Origin: Isochrysis galbana
Lineage: Eukaryota > Haptophyta > Isochrysidales > Isochrysidaceae
Reading direction: 5' to 3'
Assembly (NCBI GenBank): GCA_018136815.1
Contig: CM030944.1
Location: 992,456-1,056,455, forward strand
Length of the DNA: 64,000 bases
Shown: positions 53,071-63,638 of the stretch, piece by piece
How positions within the stretch are numbered: position 1 is the first letter of the stretch
Layout: each line of letters starts with the position of its first letter
Translations under genes and position numbers: made by a program
The notes under the pieces: generated by a model
What the model was told of the DNA's origin: nothing
What the model saw: the letters and a program-made list of their open reading frames with translations, nothing else
Databases searched by the model: none

Positions 53071-53733
53071 ATGGCGGACAAGGCCGATGCAGAGCGGCAA
53101 GAACATGAGGAGGAGGATGACGTGCCGCCGCCGCCACCACCTCTTCCACTCGAGGCTGAGATCTGCATCCGATACTGCAGCGATGGCGGTGAGCTCAACG
53201 AGGCGTTTGATGTGATCAACTTTCACGATGAGCTAGGGTACAGGATCCCAATAGAGGATCTCGACGAGAAGTTTGAGTTCCTCAGCGAGTGCTCTGGGGA
53301 CTGGTCGTGTCATTTGATCCGAGAGGATGGCAATGCAAAATATGAGGCGCGCATCTGGATGGCAAAGGCTCGAGCGGAGGCCTGCTTCGACAGTCCTCCC
53401 ATTGCCCCAAAGAGATTGAGTGGAAGTGAAGTGGAAGTGTTTTCAAACCTGGTGCCTGAGGCACAATACAGGTTTGAGCTCGTCCGTGGGAGCAAGGCCA
53501 ATGCAGGCAATATCGCCGACCCGTTTGGCCTTTTGACTGATTCCGGACTGGATGCTTCCGGGAATGTGGTGCGAACAATGAAGACGCTGGATATTCGCAA
53601 CGACGATGCTCCAACGGGCGAGGATAAGGCGAGTTGTTCTTGCATTGAAGGCAACCCATGTGCTTCAGCTTATAACTGCAAGGATTGGGCGAATCGCTTC
53701 GATGTGGCACGCCGTAACGGCTGGAAAAGTTGA
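53071..53733 (+). CDS. Acidic protein with conserved-looking Cys-rich C-terminus
   Basis: A 220-residue protein with a good start context (GACCACCATGG). The first 30 residues are acidic with a Pro6 run (EEEDDVPPPPPPLPLEAE). A central ~130 residues look globular (ICIRYCSDGGELNEAFDVIN, GYRIPIEDLDEKFEFL). The end is Cys-rich: SCSCIEGNPCASAYNCKDWA NRFDVARRNGWKS. Six Cys lie in the last ~30 residues except one, with a pattern C-x-C-x5-C-x5-C, which may bind metal or form disulfides. No family name comes to mind. No signal peptide, so nucleus or cytosol is likely, which favours metal binding. Confidence 0.65.
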   Translation: MADKADAERQEHEEEDDVPPPPPPLPLEAEICIRYCSDGGELNEAFDVINFHDELGYRIPIEDLDEKFEFLSECSGDWSCHLIREDGNAKYEARIWMAKARAEACFDSPPIAPKRLSGSEVEVFSNLVPEAQYRFELVRGSKANAGNIADPFGLLTDSGLDASGNVVRTMKTLDIRNDDAPTGEDKASCSCIEGNPCASAYNCKDWANRFDVARRNGWKS

Positions 53734-54461
53734 TGTTGGATTGCGGGATGGGATAGACACGGAGGCACGGCAATGGCAATGCTCGGTGTTGTGTGCATCT
53801 TCCGTGAGCACGTGCTTGTTTGGTGGCTGCTTGCTTGTTTGGTGGCTGCTCATGATCTGTGTGGCAGTATGCAGTAGAGTAAATGACAAAAAAGCAAATG
53901 CTGAATCAACCCATCCTGATTGCGTCACGTAGTGCAGACCTAGGACAAGGCCGCTGGTACAGCCCGGGCCGCCAATCAACGCCTATAGAAAATTATCGGA
54001 AATAGGAAATAGGAGTCACCAAAGCAAGAGAGCTGCTACTGGACTCAGCGAAACAAAAGATGCCAGCCCACCGACGGCCGCAATAAGGTCCGAAGCAGCG
54101 ACGCGGCCGATGCGGCCGCCGACGACCAACCCAACGATGACGATGAGGTCCGAACCACCCAAAGCAGCGATGCAAATGCCAATGCGGCCGCCGAGGCCCT
54201 ACGGCACACCCAACCCCAACCCAACAACCCAACCGAAAAAAAAGGGGAACCTCAAGTTTCACCTTCTGAGCTCATTCATTGGGTAATACGAACCCATGCC
54301 TCGGCTTCTATGACGAAAAAATAAATTTCTTGATGTCCTCACGTCATCACACGTCCGATTAATGAGAGATCTCAAAATCCTGCATCCTACATATGAACGT
54401 GGATTCATGTGAAATGTGAAATGTCAAAAAAACGACCTCTCTCATCTCTCCTACTCCTAAA
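53734..54461. repeat. 3' flank and GATGCGGCCGCCGA-type tandem repeat (54070-54200)
   Basis: Blocks with AAGCAGCGA(T/C)GC, GCGGCCGCCGA and GAGGTCCGAA repeat two to three times. Outside this I see no gene. Confidence 0.6.
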
Positions 54462-54600
54462 GAATTTTTTTTTAATATTCTCGCCTCGCGCGTGGCGCGT
54501 GGCACTTGGGTTCGCTGCCGTAGCCACGCCCCATTCCTTCCCTCAACCCTCACTACCCGCCTTGCGGCACTCCCCTTGTGCTCTACTTAGGGGCCTAGGG
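54462..54600 (+). repeat. Dispersed repeat family C, copy 2
   Basis: Matches 5866-5999 in order and orientation (TTTAATATTCT, GTAGCCACGCCCC, CCCGCCTTGCGGCACTCCCC, GTGCTCTACTTAGGGGCC). Confidence 0.75.
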
Positions 54601-56165
54601 TGTGGCAAATGGCAAATAGAGACAGAGACAAAACCAAAAACCTGCCGGATTTGTGGGATGCAAGAGGAAACCTCCAATGCATCTGGGAGAATGTCCGCGC
54701 ATAGTCGGAACCCTCGACGCTCTAAACGGACTCGCCGATTTTACGCCCAAAGCGGATAGAACCAGGGGCCAGGGAGGAGCGCATCTTGGACAATCTCATT
54801 CATACACCCCAGCGCTAGAGGCTAGAGTCTAGCTATAGCTATAGCTAGAGGTGGGGACGGGAAAAATCGACTTTTCACAATCGCACCCAAAAGTCGATGT
54901 GAATGAATGGAGAGGTGTCTCATGCTATCATAAGAGCTTCTGCAAAGTTTCAGAAGCCAATTGTTTCATGGTGGCGAGTACGAGCGAAGACAATGCGGTG
55001 TTTTTTTCGCGGTGGCCACGGAGTTTTTTTTAAGTAGATTTTGGCGCGTTGGGGCTGCAATGAAGGATGCTAGTGCCCACCAAAGGCCACTTTCGGGGTT
55101 GCGGGGCTGGAACCCCGTCCTCTGCCGTCCCCAAAGGGCAGAAGTGTCACTTCCAGCACACACACCCGAGCACCCGCCCCAGCTATCCAGCCCTTCCTTC
55201 TTCCTTCCGGCAATTGACATAGGTGAAGCAGAAATCGGCCGAGTGCGGTGGCATGAAACGCCGGTGAGACCGCCGACCGGTGTACCCGGACCATTTAGTC
55301 CGAACACCGTCGACAAGGGGGGGCTGACCACCGCCGTGCTCTCGCTGGAGCGCGGCGAAGGTCGGCCTGTCAGGCGGGTCAGTCGCCATCGCTCTGCCTC
55401 GGATTCGGATTAGAGTGGGGAGAGGGACGAGGGGAAATCTTCCCCCGGTCCGACGATAAAAAAATGTGGGCCTCTAGATCAACAAGAGTTTTTTTTTCAA
55501 CCCACTCTTCCACTCTCCCCCACCTCTAACTCCGCCCATTATTCGAAACAAATGACGACAACGAACTAGTTCCAAGGCTAGCAAACTCGTAGCACTACTA
55601 GAGCGTCTAAAAACAAAGCATATAGTACAACAAGAAAGCAACACCGGACTTAGCGACCAAGGATAACAATAGACCGCGGGGGACAATGTGCCCCCACCCG
55701 AGAAAATCCAATGGGGAAGGCCGGAAGGCTTGGCCCCCACACAGGGACGGACTTGACCCGAGGCCACCACAGATGAACACAAGAGGCCTGCCCCACCCCT
55801 TCCCCAAGTCCCAAGCGCGAGGCCCAAACAAAGTAATGTCGTACATGGGCCGACCCCCCAAAACCGAAGAAAAAGGAACGAGGGGGGGAACGGGAGGGGG
55901 AGCGGCGGTAGGGGTATAGGCGTTGACGTCGGGATCGCGGGAGAGTGATGTGTCACTAGTAGTGTTGCGGGTAAAGGGGGGGCCTTGTCCACAAGACTCA
56001 CCACAAGTAGCTTAGCGGGCACCTTCAAGATTTTTTTTGTCATTAGATAGGTATTCCTGAGCGGTGGGTTTCGTGGGAGGAGTCAGTTGTGGCGGGTTGG
56101 GAGGAGTGTGTGTTGTTGTGTTGTTGGGTGCTGTCTCTCTGTTGTCTGTTGCCTCTTAGGGGTAA
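54601..56165. other. No gene recognised
   Basis: Short frames only. TCTAGCTATAGCTATAGCTAG at 54829-54850 is a small palindromic repeat. 54961-55413 is open but without motifs. Nothing supportable. Confidence 0.5.
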
Positions 56166-57018
56166 ATAGAAATATGCAGTTTTTTTGGCCAAAATAGGCA
56201 GTGCATATATGCAAAATATGCAGAAAAAACACCCCAAATATGCAGCAAAATATGCAAAATATGCGGTGGGCAACCACGAGCGGCGGCGGCGCGGCGGCGC
56301 CCACATAGCTTATAGCTTATAGTTGCGTAGAACAAGAATGACCAAGAGCTCTTGCCAAGAGCAACTATATACTATATACTATATAGGCTCCCATCCTCCT
56401 TGTCTAGCTCCCTACCTAGCCCATACCCATACCATAACCCACTAACCCACACACATAAACATAAGTGCTTAATTAGTTAGCCATAAGCAGTTGTTTAACA
56501 ACGACATTTTAGATTGAGAGAAGTATCACTCTCATCCCCGCTCGTGCTTGCGCTTATTGCGATTGAACCGGAACATGAGAGACGCAGACACTTGGTCCTG
56601 GAGGGAGGTACCTACCACGATGGCCGTGTGCGACTGTTGTGCTCGTGGCCGCAGGATCATCCATGTCGCCATGACCATGGATGACCCCGCGGCTCGACTT
56701 TGCGCAAGTGCGCCGGCGAGTGTCTGTGGAGGGTGCAGGCGCGAGTGCTCAGCTCAGGAGGGCAAAAAGGAGGAGGTGTGTGTGTGTGGACAGGAGAGAT
56801 GATGTGGGGTAGGTAGGGGCGGCACACTCGCCCATCGCGCGTGACGCGTGACACACACAAGTAACGGGAATACAGGGGGGGCGAGCCCCCCCCCCCCAAA
56901 TATGCAAGATATGCAAAGATACCCCCCAAATATGCAGCAAATATGCAAAATATGCAGAGATATGCAAAATCGCCGAAAATGGGCCAAAATATGCAAAACA
57001 TATCCTGCATATTTCTAT
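56166..57018. mobile_element. 853-bp candidate element with 13-bp inverted ends and ATATGCA arrays
   Basis: ATAGAAATATGCA (56166-56178) and TGCATATTTCTAT (57006-57018) are perfect inverted repeats. Next to each end, AATATGCA units repeat about eight to ten times (56205-56265 and 56896-57000). The middle has no recognised protein. It could be a foldback or MITE-like element. Confidence 0.5.
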
Positions 57019-58529
57019 CTGGGCCTATTGCCTCTTGTATCTTTCTCGTGGGGCTGGTGTTCGCGGTGAGCTTGTGGTGTGTGGTATGTGTGGGAGATGG
57101 TTACAATGGTTGTGCCGAAACGTCAACAGGAGTGTGATGTGTGATGAGGTCGTGCCCATAAGGGCCACCCAGTTTTTGGCCGCGCTGCCGGGGCAGCGCG
57201 CCCGTCGTCAGGGTGGGAGGGAGGGGCTTCTGCCATCAGGCATGCCCAATGGAGGGGTGGCTTCCCAGGCAGGGTTGTCTCTTGACTGCTGGGGTTTGCT
57301 GTCTCTGCTGCCTCCCATGGGGGGGGGGGGCAGCATGGCTGTTGTGCCTGGTGTGGTGGTGTGGCCGGGGCCACGGGCGGTCTGGCGCGACCGGGGTCGC
57401 ACGCACACTTGCTCGGCCTCTGCCTCTGCTGTTGGACGCGGTCGCTTCGCCAGCGACTGCTCCATTGATTGGGACTTGGGGGGGCGCCGCTCGGCGGCGT
57501 GGCCAAAGGAGAGGGGTGGCGCGCCGGTGCGCTCCATGGCAACTTACTATAAAGTTAGTTGAGTGGGGGTGTAGAACACGTGCATGAAGTAGTGGGTCCA
57601 GAACCGCATACGCGGCGAGAATAGAGAATATCAAGAATTTTATCTGTTTATCAATGAGCCATGCATCGGAGCGCCAGCGAGGGAGAGGCAGGAGGGGCCA
57701 GGGCCATGCCCCAGCCTCGCCTGCCCCCTGAGCTGTGCTCCCAGGCCCCTGCAGGCCACTTGGGGACCTGAAGAGGGGCCGCAGGCGCGCGCCATGGGCC
57801 CCCACCGCAGGGAACAGAGGAGGAAAAGGGAAGAGGGAGGGGAGGGGGGAGCGGCAGCTCTCCCCTCCGGCAGAAACGTGTCTTCTCGCCCCGTTTGGGT
57901 AAGAGAAGACGGGGGCGCCAGAGCCAGGAGGGAAGGGCCGCGGCTCGCCGCGGCCACTCGCCACTCGCTCTAGCGAGGGAGATTAGCGCTTCTGGGCTCC
58001 TATCTCACGAGTGCCCCCGCCCCCCCTGCGTTGCTTTTACCCGAAAGGGGGTTTCCCCCAACGTGGACTCGAGGAGAGGACGCGCTGGGGTGCGCGGGGT
58101 CGGTGCATGCACTGGGGGGAGGACAAATATCGAGGGGAGGGGGCAGTGCGCAGTGCGCAGTGCCCCCACCCCCCGGGCTATCACTCGGACACCTGGCGGC
58201 CCGTCAGGCATGGCGGCATTCCGGGACTGAAACGTTATGTCCGATTAGCTAGTGGGGTTGGCTAGGATATAACATTGATTATTATTATTAATATTTATCA
58301 CTGAGCCACCACATGATGATGATGACCCGTAGCCAATTGAGAAATAAATCAGGTAGAGTGGTGTGTGCAAGTTGCAAAGCGCGAGCAAACAATTTGGTGG
58401 TCGTTGGCATGGTGGCGGATACAAAGCAGAATGAATGGTGACTGGAGTTCAATGTGCGGCTGCTGAAGATTAGAATAGGCACTATGCTTCATACAACCAA
58501 TGCGATACACCAACGATCAAAATCAGGGC
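57019..58529. repeat. Unassigned, with dispersed repeat family G copy 2 (57515-57565)
   Basis: GCGCCGGTGCGCTCCATGGC AACT...TAAAGTTAGTT is the inverse of 51695-51745. 57660-57760 matches the inverse of 49080-49160. TTATTATTATTAAT at 58279. Open frames are Pro/Gly-rich and overlap on both strands, so I call none. Confidence 0.5.
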
Positions 58530-60050
58530 TCAGGCACGCTCTACTTTTGGGCCGCTGCCGTTGAGTGACAACGTCGATGGGTGTGGCAACAAATCGCCGC
58601 CCCCACCGTAGAGGCGCTTGGGCATCATTTTCTCCGGCAAAACGACATTCATCTTCGCCCGATCTTTCTCTTTGGAAAGTGTGATCATCTCCGTCTTTTC
58701 CGCAGTACGTGTCTGCAAGCATCCGGTTGGGGTTGCAGCGAAGGAGTCAGTGGATGGATGGGAGGGAGGGGAATGCCACTGTGACGAGGCGTGGCTTGAG
58801 ACATGTGTGGTGGCAGATGAGGCAGTGCATTAACACTGGGAATAAGCGCAGCGCCGTCTCGCTTTACTGTGCAATTTTTGCCAAGGCGAACATCCAATGC
58901 GGATACTCTTGAGGGTCGGTCGGTAGGAAGGATATACCCACCGGCAATAGGGGCTGAATGACATGGTGCCATGTCCATGCCATCGCGGGCGGCAGGTCCA
59001 GCAAGAACATGATGCCGAGCACCTGCGCCAAAGCAAGAACGAGTTGTATCTAACACTGGTGTTTTGCAGCGGGATGCCATAGCGAAATGAATTGAGAGCG
59101 ATCACATCAAGGCTCCATGACTAGGCTTTCAGAAGTGATTTCGTGACGCAGCTCGTGGTGAGCGCAGCCCTTGGGCAGATGTTGATATTGCATGGATGAA
59201 GGACAGGGTTCAGATGAACGTGGAAGTCAGCCGCATGCGAAGGCCCCATGCCGGAGTACCTCACCTGCGGATACGAGTTCTGCGCCTGTTTGATCTCACG
59301 AGAGCCCGCGATGCGGAAGAAGGATAAAGAAATGTGGCGGCGGCTCAGAGAAGGCAAGCATAGCACCCGGTGTAATTTGGTCAGCCGGCCGGACAAGCGG
59401 GTAGCGCGATCAGTGTATTGGTATGTATATTCTAATGAGTGCAGCATGTACTGGATGTACGCTCGCTCGATGTCCTTCTCCTTCATCAGCTGGGAAACGG
59501 AACATTCACTTGACTCTACAAGCATCACGAGCGGCCCGTCAATCCCCATCGGCGCCATGTAGTGGATGGGGAGGTGGGGGAAGACGGCCCCGTAGCCGGG
59601 CCATTCCGTGAGTGGCTTTGAAAGGACTGTATGGGCGATCGCATCCATCTTGTTGGCCGCTCTCCACTGGAGCGTCTGCCGTGCCGCCTTGGCGGAGGCG
59701 TTCACAGACATCTTGTGCGAGAGCAGGAAACGGACGAGCCAGAGCCCGTCATGGAGATTGGGGTCGAAGAGCGGCTCGGTTTCCCGTAGGAGACTGGCTA
59801 GCTCAGCGATCGCGCCCGCATGCGCCTCAAGAAGCTCAGAGACCAGGGGCCGCGAGTCATCCCATTGCGCCAGTGGCGAAGCGTTGGCTGCAGAAGCTGG
59901 TGGCAGTCCACTCGGCGCAGAGCTGGGCTGCGCGGTGGGCTCGGCGGGCTGAGCCGTCTCCAACACGGCTGGTGCGGCCGGCTCGGCTCCCGCCGCCGGC
60001 TCGGCTCCCGCCGGTACGCCGCCTGACGCAGAGGAGGCGCAAAGGCCCAT
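58530..60050 (-). CDS. CRAL-TRIO (Sec14-like) lipid-transfer protein, three exons
   Basis: A 349-residue protein from exons 60050-59265, 59022-58942 and 58712-58530. The GT-AG introns keep phase 0. It begins MGLCASSASGG, an N-myristoylation plus palmitoylation-type start, then ~60 low-complexity Ala/Pro residues. The CRAL-TRIO N-lobe (DGLWLVRFLLSHKMSVNASA, LQWRAANKMDAI, ~95-135) and lipid-binding lobe (PIHYMAPMGIDGPLVMLVES, FFRIAGSREIKQAQNSYPQ, then VLGIMFLLDLPPAMAWTWHH) follow. The end supplies KTEMITLSKEKDR and LPEKMMPKRLYGGGG, the usual CRAL-TRIO closing block. It probably moves phosphatidylinositol or another hydrophobic ligand at membranes. Head-to-head with the next plus-strand ORF. Confidence 0.9.
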
Positions 60051-60310
60051 GGGCCCTCTTCGCCGCTTACGATGGGCGACACTTCAACCGCACAGGCTCC
60101 CCGCGAGTCTTTCTTCTCCCTCTCTCTCCTCCTCTTTCCCTCTCCCCGTCTGTCCCACTCTCTCTCCCTCTCTCTCTTCTCTTCTTCTCGTCTCTCCCTC
60201 GCTCCCTCTCGTCGCTCCCACTTTTTTGTCGTTGCTCAACCGTGGGCGTCTTCTCTCTCCTTCTCTCGTCTTTCCCTCTCTTCCCCGTTAACCCACATAC
60301 AATTAGTACG
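60051..60310. promoter_or_regulatory. Divergent intergenic region with CT-rich tract
   Basis: The 260 bases between the ATGs of the minus-strand CRAL-TRIO gene and the plus-strand ORF at 60311 are dominated by CTCTCTCC tracts (60115-60290). Probably shared promoter and leaders. No TATA box is clear. Confidence 0.4.
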
Positions 60311-60709
60311 ATGTCTAAAGATGGTTTCAACAAGTGCGTCAACATGTCAACAAAGTGGGAGTGCCGCGCGAGTCCGTACGCCTGCACCTGCACCAATCTG
60401 ACCCACTCCATCACTCTCGTCCACAGCCGATGCGGACGACGCGATCAAGTTTCGAACAAGAAGTGGCGCATGGATTGGAGAGAGCCGCGCAAGATCGCGC
60501 TCCTCAAGCAGGTGATCGATTGCGGCCCAAACGCCTTCAAGAACTTAAAGGACGGGAACTCAAAGGACGGGGACAAGCACAACGCTTGGACGAACAAGAC
60601 GGACGGCATCCTCACGCTCACCTTGCTGGACGAGAACTTCAGACTTCAGAGAGTTCGGAGACGTATTTCCCGTCCCTACACGTCGGTGTTGAGCTCACTC
60701 AAAAGGTGA
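60311..60709 (+). CDS. Hypothetical protein, possible DNA-binding exon
   Basis: A 132-codon frame from ATG 60311 (MSKDGFNKCVNMSTKWECRA). Four Cys cluster in the first 50 residues (CRASPYACTC). NKKWRMDWREPRKIALLKQV and CGPNAFKNLKDG recall a Myb/SANT-like helix set as found in front of some transposases. The larger frame that contains it (from 59612) is antisense to CRAL-TRIO and not credible. It lies 400 bases before the hAT domain and could be its 5' exon or an unrelated small gene. Confidence 0.4.
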   Translation: MSKDGFNKCVNMSTKWECRASPYACTCTNLTHSITLVHSRCGRRDQVSNKKWRMDWREPRKIALLKQVIDCGPNAFKNLKDGNSKDGDKHNAWTNKTDGILTLTLLDENFRLQRVRRRISRPYTSVLSSLKR

Positions 60710-60944
60710 AAGGTGGCTGAAGGCTGAAGGTACGTGCGCGCCCGCGCGGGAAGCGGGAAGGCGTGACATGCGTCCGAACACGGGCATGCCCAGAGTCTCT
60801 GGCCAGAGTTGCCCACCTTCTCCTTCTGGCGGAAAGAGGAAAGAGGCTCTAGGCACCTTCAGAACGCTGAAGATTCAACGGACCGGCCTCACCAGGGAAG
60901 GGGCACTCTCCCAACCGCTATGGCACAACCCTTGGCAAACGCCA

Positions 60945-61371
60945 GACTTTCGAGAATTTTTTTGTGAAATTTGGGGTTGGGCTCAAAATAAAAAAATTGA
61001 TCGAAATTTGGGGGGCACGGGCGTCCCCCCCCCCCCCTCCACGCTCGACGCCCTTGCCCTTGCCCCCCGCCCCGCGCCCATCCCCATGCCGCATGTGCGC
61101 AAGCGCCGCCGAACCATTGTGGACGAGGTGGGCTGACGTCGAGGAATTTTCCGACGGCGTACTCGAGTGGTGGCGTGCGAACGGATCATCCAGCATCCCA
61201 AGTTGGTCGAAAGCGGCTCGCCTTGTTCTGGCGCTCACCCCGAATTCCGCCTCGTGTGAGCGCGTGTTTGCATTGTTGCGTGTAATGTACTCCGATTCAC
61301 AGCAACGTACTCTCTCAGACCACCTGCAAGCATCGTTGATGAGTCGCTACAATGGTCGCTCTGTGTTTTGA
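60945..61371 (+). pseudogene. hAT transposase: 5' leader fused to C-terminal dimerisation domain
   Basis: Leader ACTTTCGAGAATTTTTTTG...AAATTTGGGG and a 16-codon ATG frame (MPHVRKRRRTIVDEVG, 61086-61136) are followed in another frame by EFSDGVLEWWRANGSSSIPS, LALTPNSASCERVFALLRVM and QRTLSDHLQASLMSRYN, to a stop at 61371. S-x-ASCERVF and L....L...L....YN are the hAT dimerisation signature. The rest of the transposase is missing, so this is an internally deleted relic. Confidence 0.85.
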
Positions 61372-61704
61372 TATGTGATGTGCGTTGTGGTGTTGTGGTT
61401 GTGGGTCCGTCGGGGGCTCGTGGGAAGCTGCGAGGTGCGGGGTCGGGAAAGCGACATCGGGGTGTCGGGGTTCGGGGATGATGGTGATGGAGAGGGTGGG
61501 GTATGGGGATGTGGGGGTGTTGGGTGTTGGGTGAGTTGATTCAGAGGCTACACGCACGCATCACAAAAAAATCAAAATTTTGCCCAAAATTTGGGTGCCT
61601 TGGCAACAAATTTTGACCTCAAAATTTGGGGTGCTCAAGATCAAAACTTTGGCGTATGCCAACATGCCAACACAACCCGCACCTACCCCTACCCCCTACC
61701 CCCT
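61372..61704. other. hAT 3' flank, no gene recognised
   Basis: GGGTGTTGGGG-type G/T repeats, then AAAATTTTG.CC/CAAAATTTGGG strings at 61568-61650 that resemble the hAT leader. Possibly part of the element end. Confidence 0.4.
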
Positions 61705-62555
61705 CCGTGACGAATTGGGAAGGCCCTTAGGGCCTGAGGGCAATGAGGAAGGGGCCAAGCCGGCGGCAGGCGCGGCGAGGGAGACGACTTCGGAGGTGCT
61801 GACGGGCTGAAGCCCGTCAGCAGAGGAAGGCGGGCAGGCGGGCTTGGGCGAGGGCGAGGACGGCGGCGAGAGCGACATCGAACGAGCGGCGAGAGGCGAG
61901 GGCGAGTGAGAGGAGGGCTGTGATGGCAGGGGCTGGTGAGGAGAGGCGAGGTTGTTGGGTACGAGTGTTACGAGAGCGAGAGCGACGAGAGCGAGAGCGA
62001 CGACGGATGACGACTGACGACAGGACGACGGACAGAGACACCCAGGAAAACACCCCGACTCTCGCCCCACGACTTTCTCACATAACTCGACTGAAATCAA
62101 ACCCAAACACTCCGATCAGACAACGACGGACGACGATCAAAGGGCGATCTGTCGGCGATCTTATCTGGAACGGGAATCGCACCATAACGGAATCGAGGGG
62201 CAATCTTGCCGCACAGGATTCCAAGAGACTTACCAAATAAGACGAGAGAAGTGCGATATGCTTAAGGGGGAGGTACGAAGAGATCGCAAATTAAACCTGA
62301 TTGCCCCCAGAAGCAGATAAAGAACCGCAGGGGAGATAGCAAATTAAACCTATCTGCGAGGCGCCTGGGAGGAAGAGAGGTGGGGAAACTTCCCTTCTTT
62401 TTCGAGAGAAAGAGAGAGAGCGCTCCACAACCCCCGATCCCATGCATCCAAGCGAAGCTTTTGACCGAGAACGAGAGAAAGCAGAGAATTATAACGATAA
62501 ATACCGAACGACGAAGAGAAGCCTAACGAGTGTCGATTCGCGAATGCGACACTCC
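61705..62555 (-). mobile_element. ~850-bp dispersed repeat family F, copy 2
   Basis: Inverted copy of 40205-41060 with small differences. Landmarks TGACGAATTGGGAAGGCCCT, GCGATATGCTTAAGGGGG, GCAAATTAAACCT and GTGTCGATTCGCGAATGCGA C are in reverse order. Confidence 0.85.
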
Positions 62556-62579
62556 GATCACACGTCGATTGCCCCAGCA

Positions 62580-62695
62580 GTGACCAGTGACCAGTGACAA
62601 GTGACAAGTAAATAAAGGTAAAGGTAAAAGGTAAAGGTAAAGGGTAAAGGGACAAAGGGCAAAGGCAAAGGGACAAGGGGAAGATAGCAAATTAA
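62580..62695. repeat. GGTAAA / AAAGGGACAAAGGG simple repeat
   Basis: GTGACCAGTGACAAGTGACAAG followed by eight or so GTAAAGG/CAAAGGG units. It abuts the end of family F. Confidence 0.85.
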
Positions 62696-62699
62696 ACCT

Positions 62700-62845
62700 T
62701 ATGTAGCGCACAAGGGGAGAAGCCGCAAGGCAGGTGGAGGGGGGAAAGGGTTGGATAGGGCGATAGGGCGTGGCTACACGCTACAGTCTATAGTCCTAGA
62801 GCCACGGGCGAGGCGTGAATATGTAAAACGTTTTTTTCTAACGGT
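62700..62845 (-). repeat. Dispersed repeat family C, copy 3
   Basis: The reverse complement carries GCCTCGCCCGTGGC, GTAGCCACGCCCTA, CTGCCTTGCGGC and CCCCTTGTGCGCTAC in the family C order. More diverged than the other two copies. Confidence 0.65.
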
Positions 62846-63215
62846 AACACGGTAACGGCAATCCCCACTAGCTTCCAGCCTCCAGTAGCCACTAGCCCTC
62901 CCTCAGTGTATTACTTTTCCTTTGATTGGCGAGTCGTGGTTCACTATGAAGAGTCAAGAGCTCATAAACATTCCCACTCCCACACCACAAATGTTCTACT
63001 CTAGACTAAAGTACTCATATGTCATATGTAGGAGTAGGCAAGTTACTTGCCAAGTTTCGGAGGACCTTCTTAGTAAACACTTCCCTGCGGCTGCTTGGCT
63101 TCATCCCCCTCAATTTTGACCGTAGCAGAGGTTCAGATGAAGCCCCCACGCGCAGGGAGGGAAGTGAGCGGCGCGGAGGGGAGAGGGGAGGGCGAGGGGG
63201 GGGGGGGGGGGGGAA

Positions 63216-63246
<31 letters not shown>

Positions 63247-63638
63247 AGGGGCGGGGGGGAGAGGGGGGGGGGGGAGGGGCCCGGGGGGGGAGAGGGGGCG
63301 GGGGGGGGAGGGGGGGGCGGGGGGGGGGGGGGGGGGCGGGGGGCGGAGGCGGCGAACAATTTGGCCTCGCGGCGCGAGCTCGGCTCCTCCCTCCCCCGCC
63401 CCCCGCCCTCCCCCCCCTTCCCCTCCCCCCCCCCCCCCCCCTTTCCCCCGCCTCGCCCCTCTCTCTCTCTCTCCGCGCCGAGGACCTTCTCTCTCGCCTT
63501 GGCCCCTCACCCTCCCCACTCTCACCTCTCTCAGGCGCCAAAACTTCACTGATTTCGCCCCCCTCATCCCTCTTACCTCCCACGCTGCCCTCTGTGGCTC
63601 GTCTCGCCCCTCCTCCCTACCCTCTCTCTCTTGCACCC
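62846..63638. promoter_or_regulatory. psbO upstream region with long poly-G block and CT leader
   Basis: 63195-63345 is almost pure G, broken by single A, C or AG, a strong quadruplex former. 63395-63470 is C/CT-rich on the same strand. The CT-rich stretch up to the ATG (63461-63638) is probably the 5' leader. A good acceptor inside it is not evident. Confidence 0.45.

Noticed and set aside
55474-56043. 189-codon minus-strand frame
   Set aside because: Hydrophobic and low-complexity translation of repeat-like DNA with overlapping plus frames. No motif.
59290-59366. A 77-base GT-AG intron within the first CRAL-TRIO exon
   Set aside because: Splice signals exist, but reading through gives the beta-strand and FFRIAGSREIKQAQNSYPQ block expected of the fold. 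Removing it would delete that block.
59612-60310. Long plus-strand frame before the ORF at 60311
   Set aside because: It is antisense to the CRAL-TRIO exon and then runs through a CT tract. Only the part from 60311 has independent coding character.
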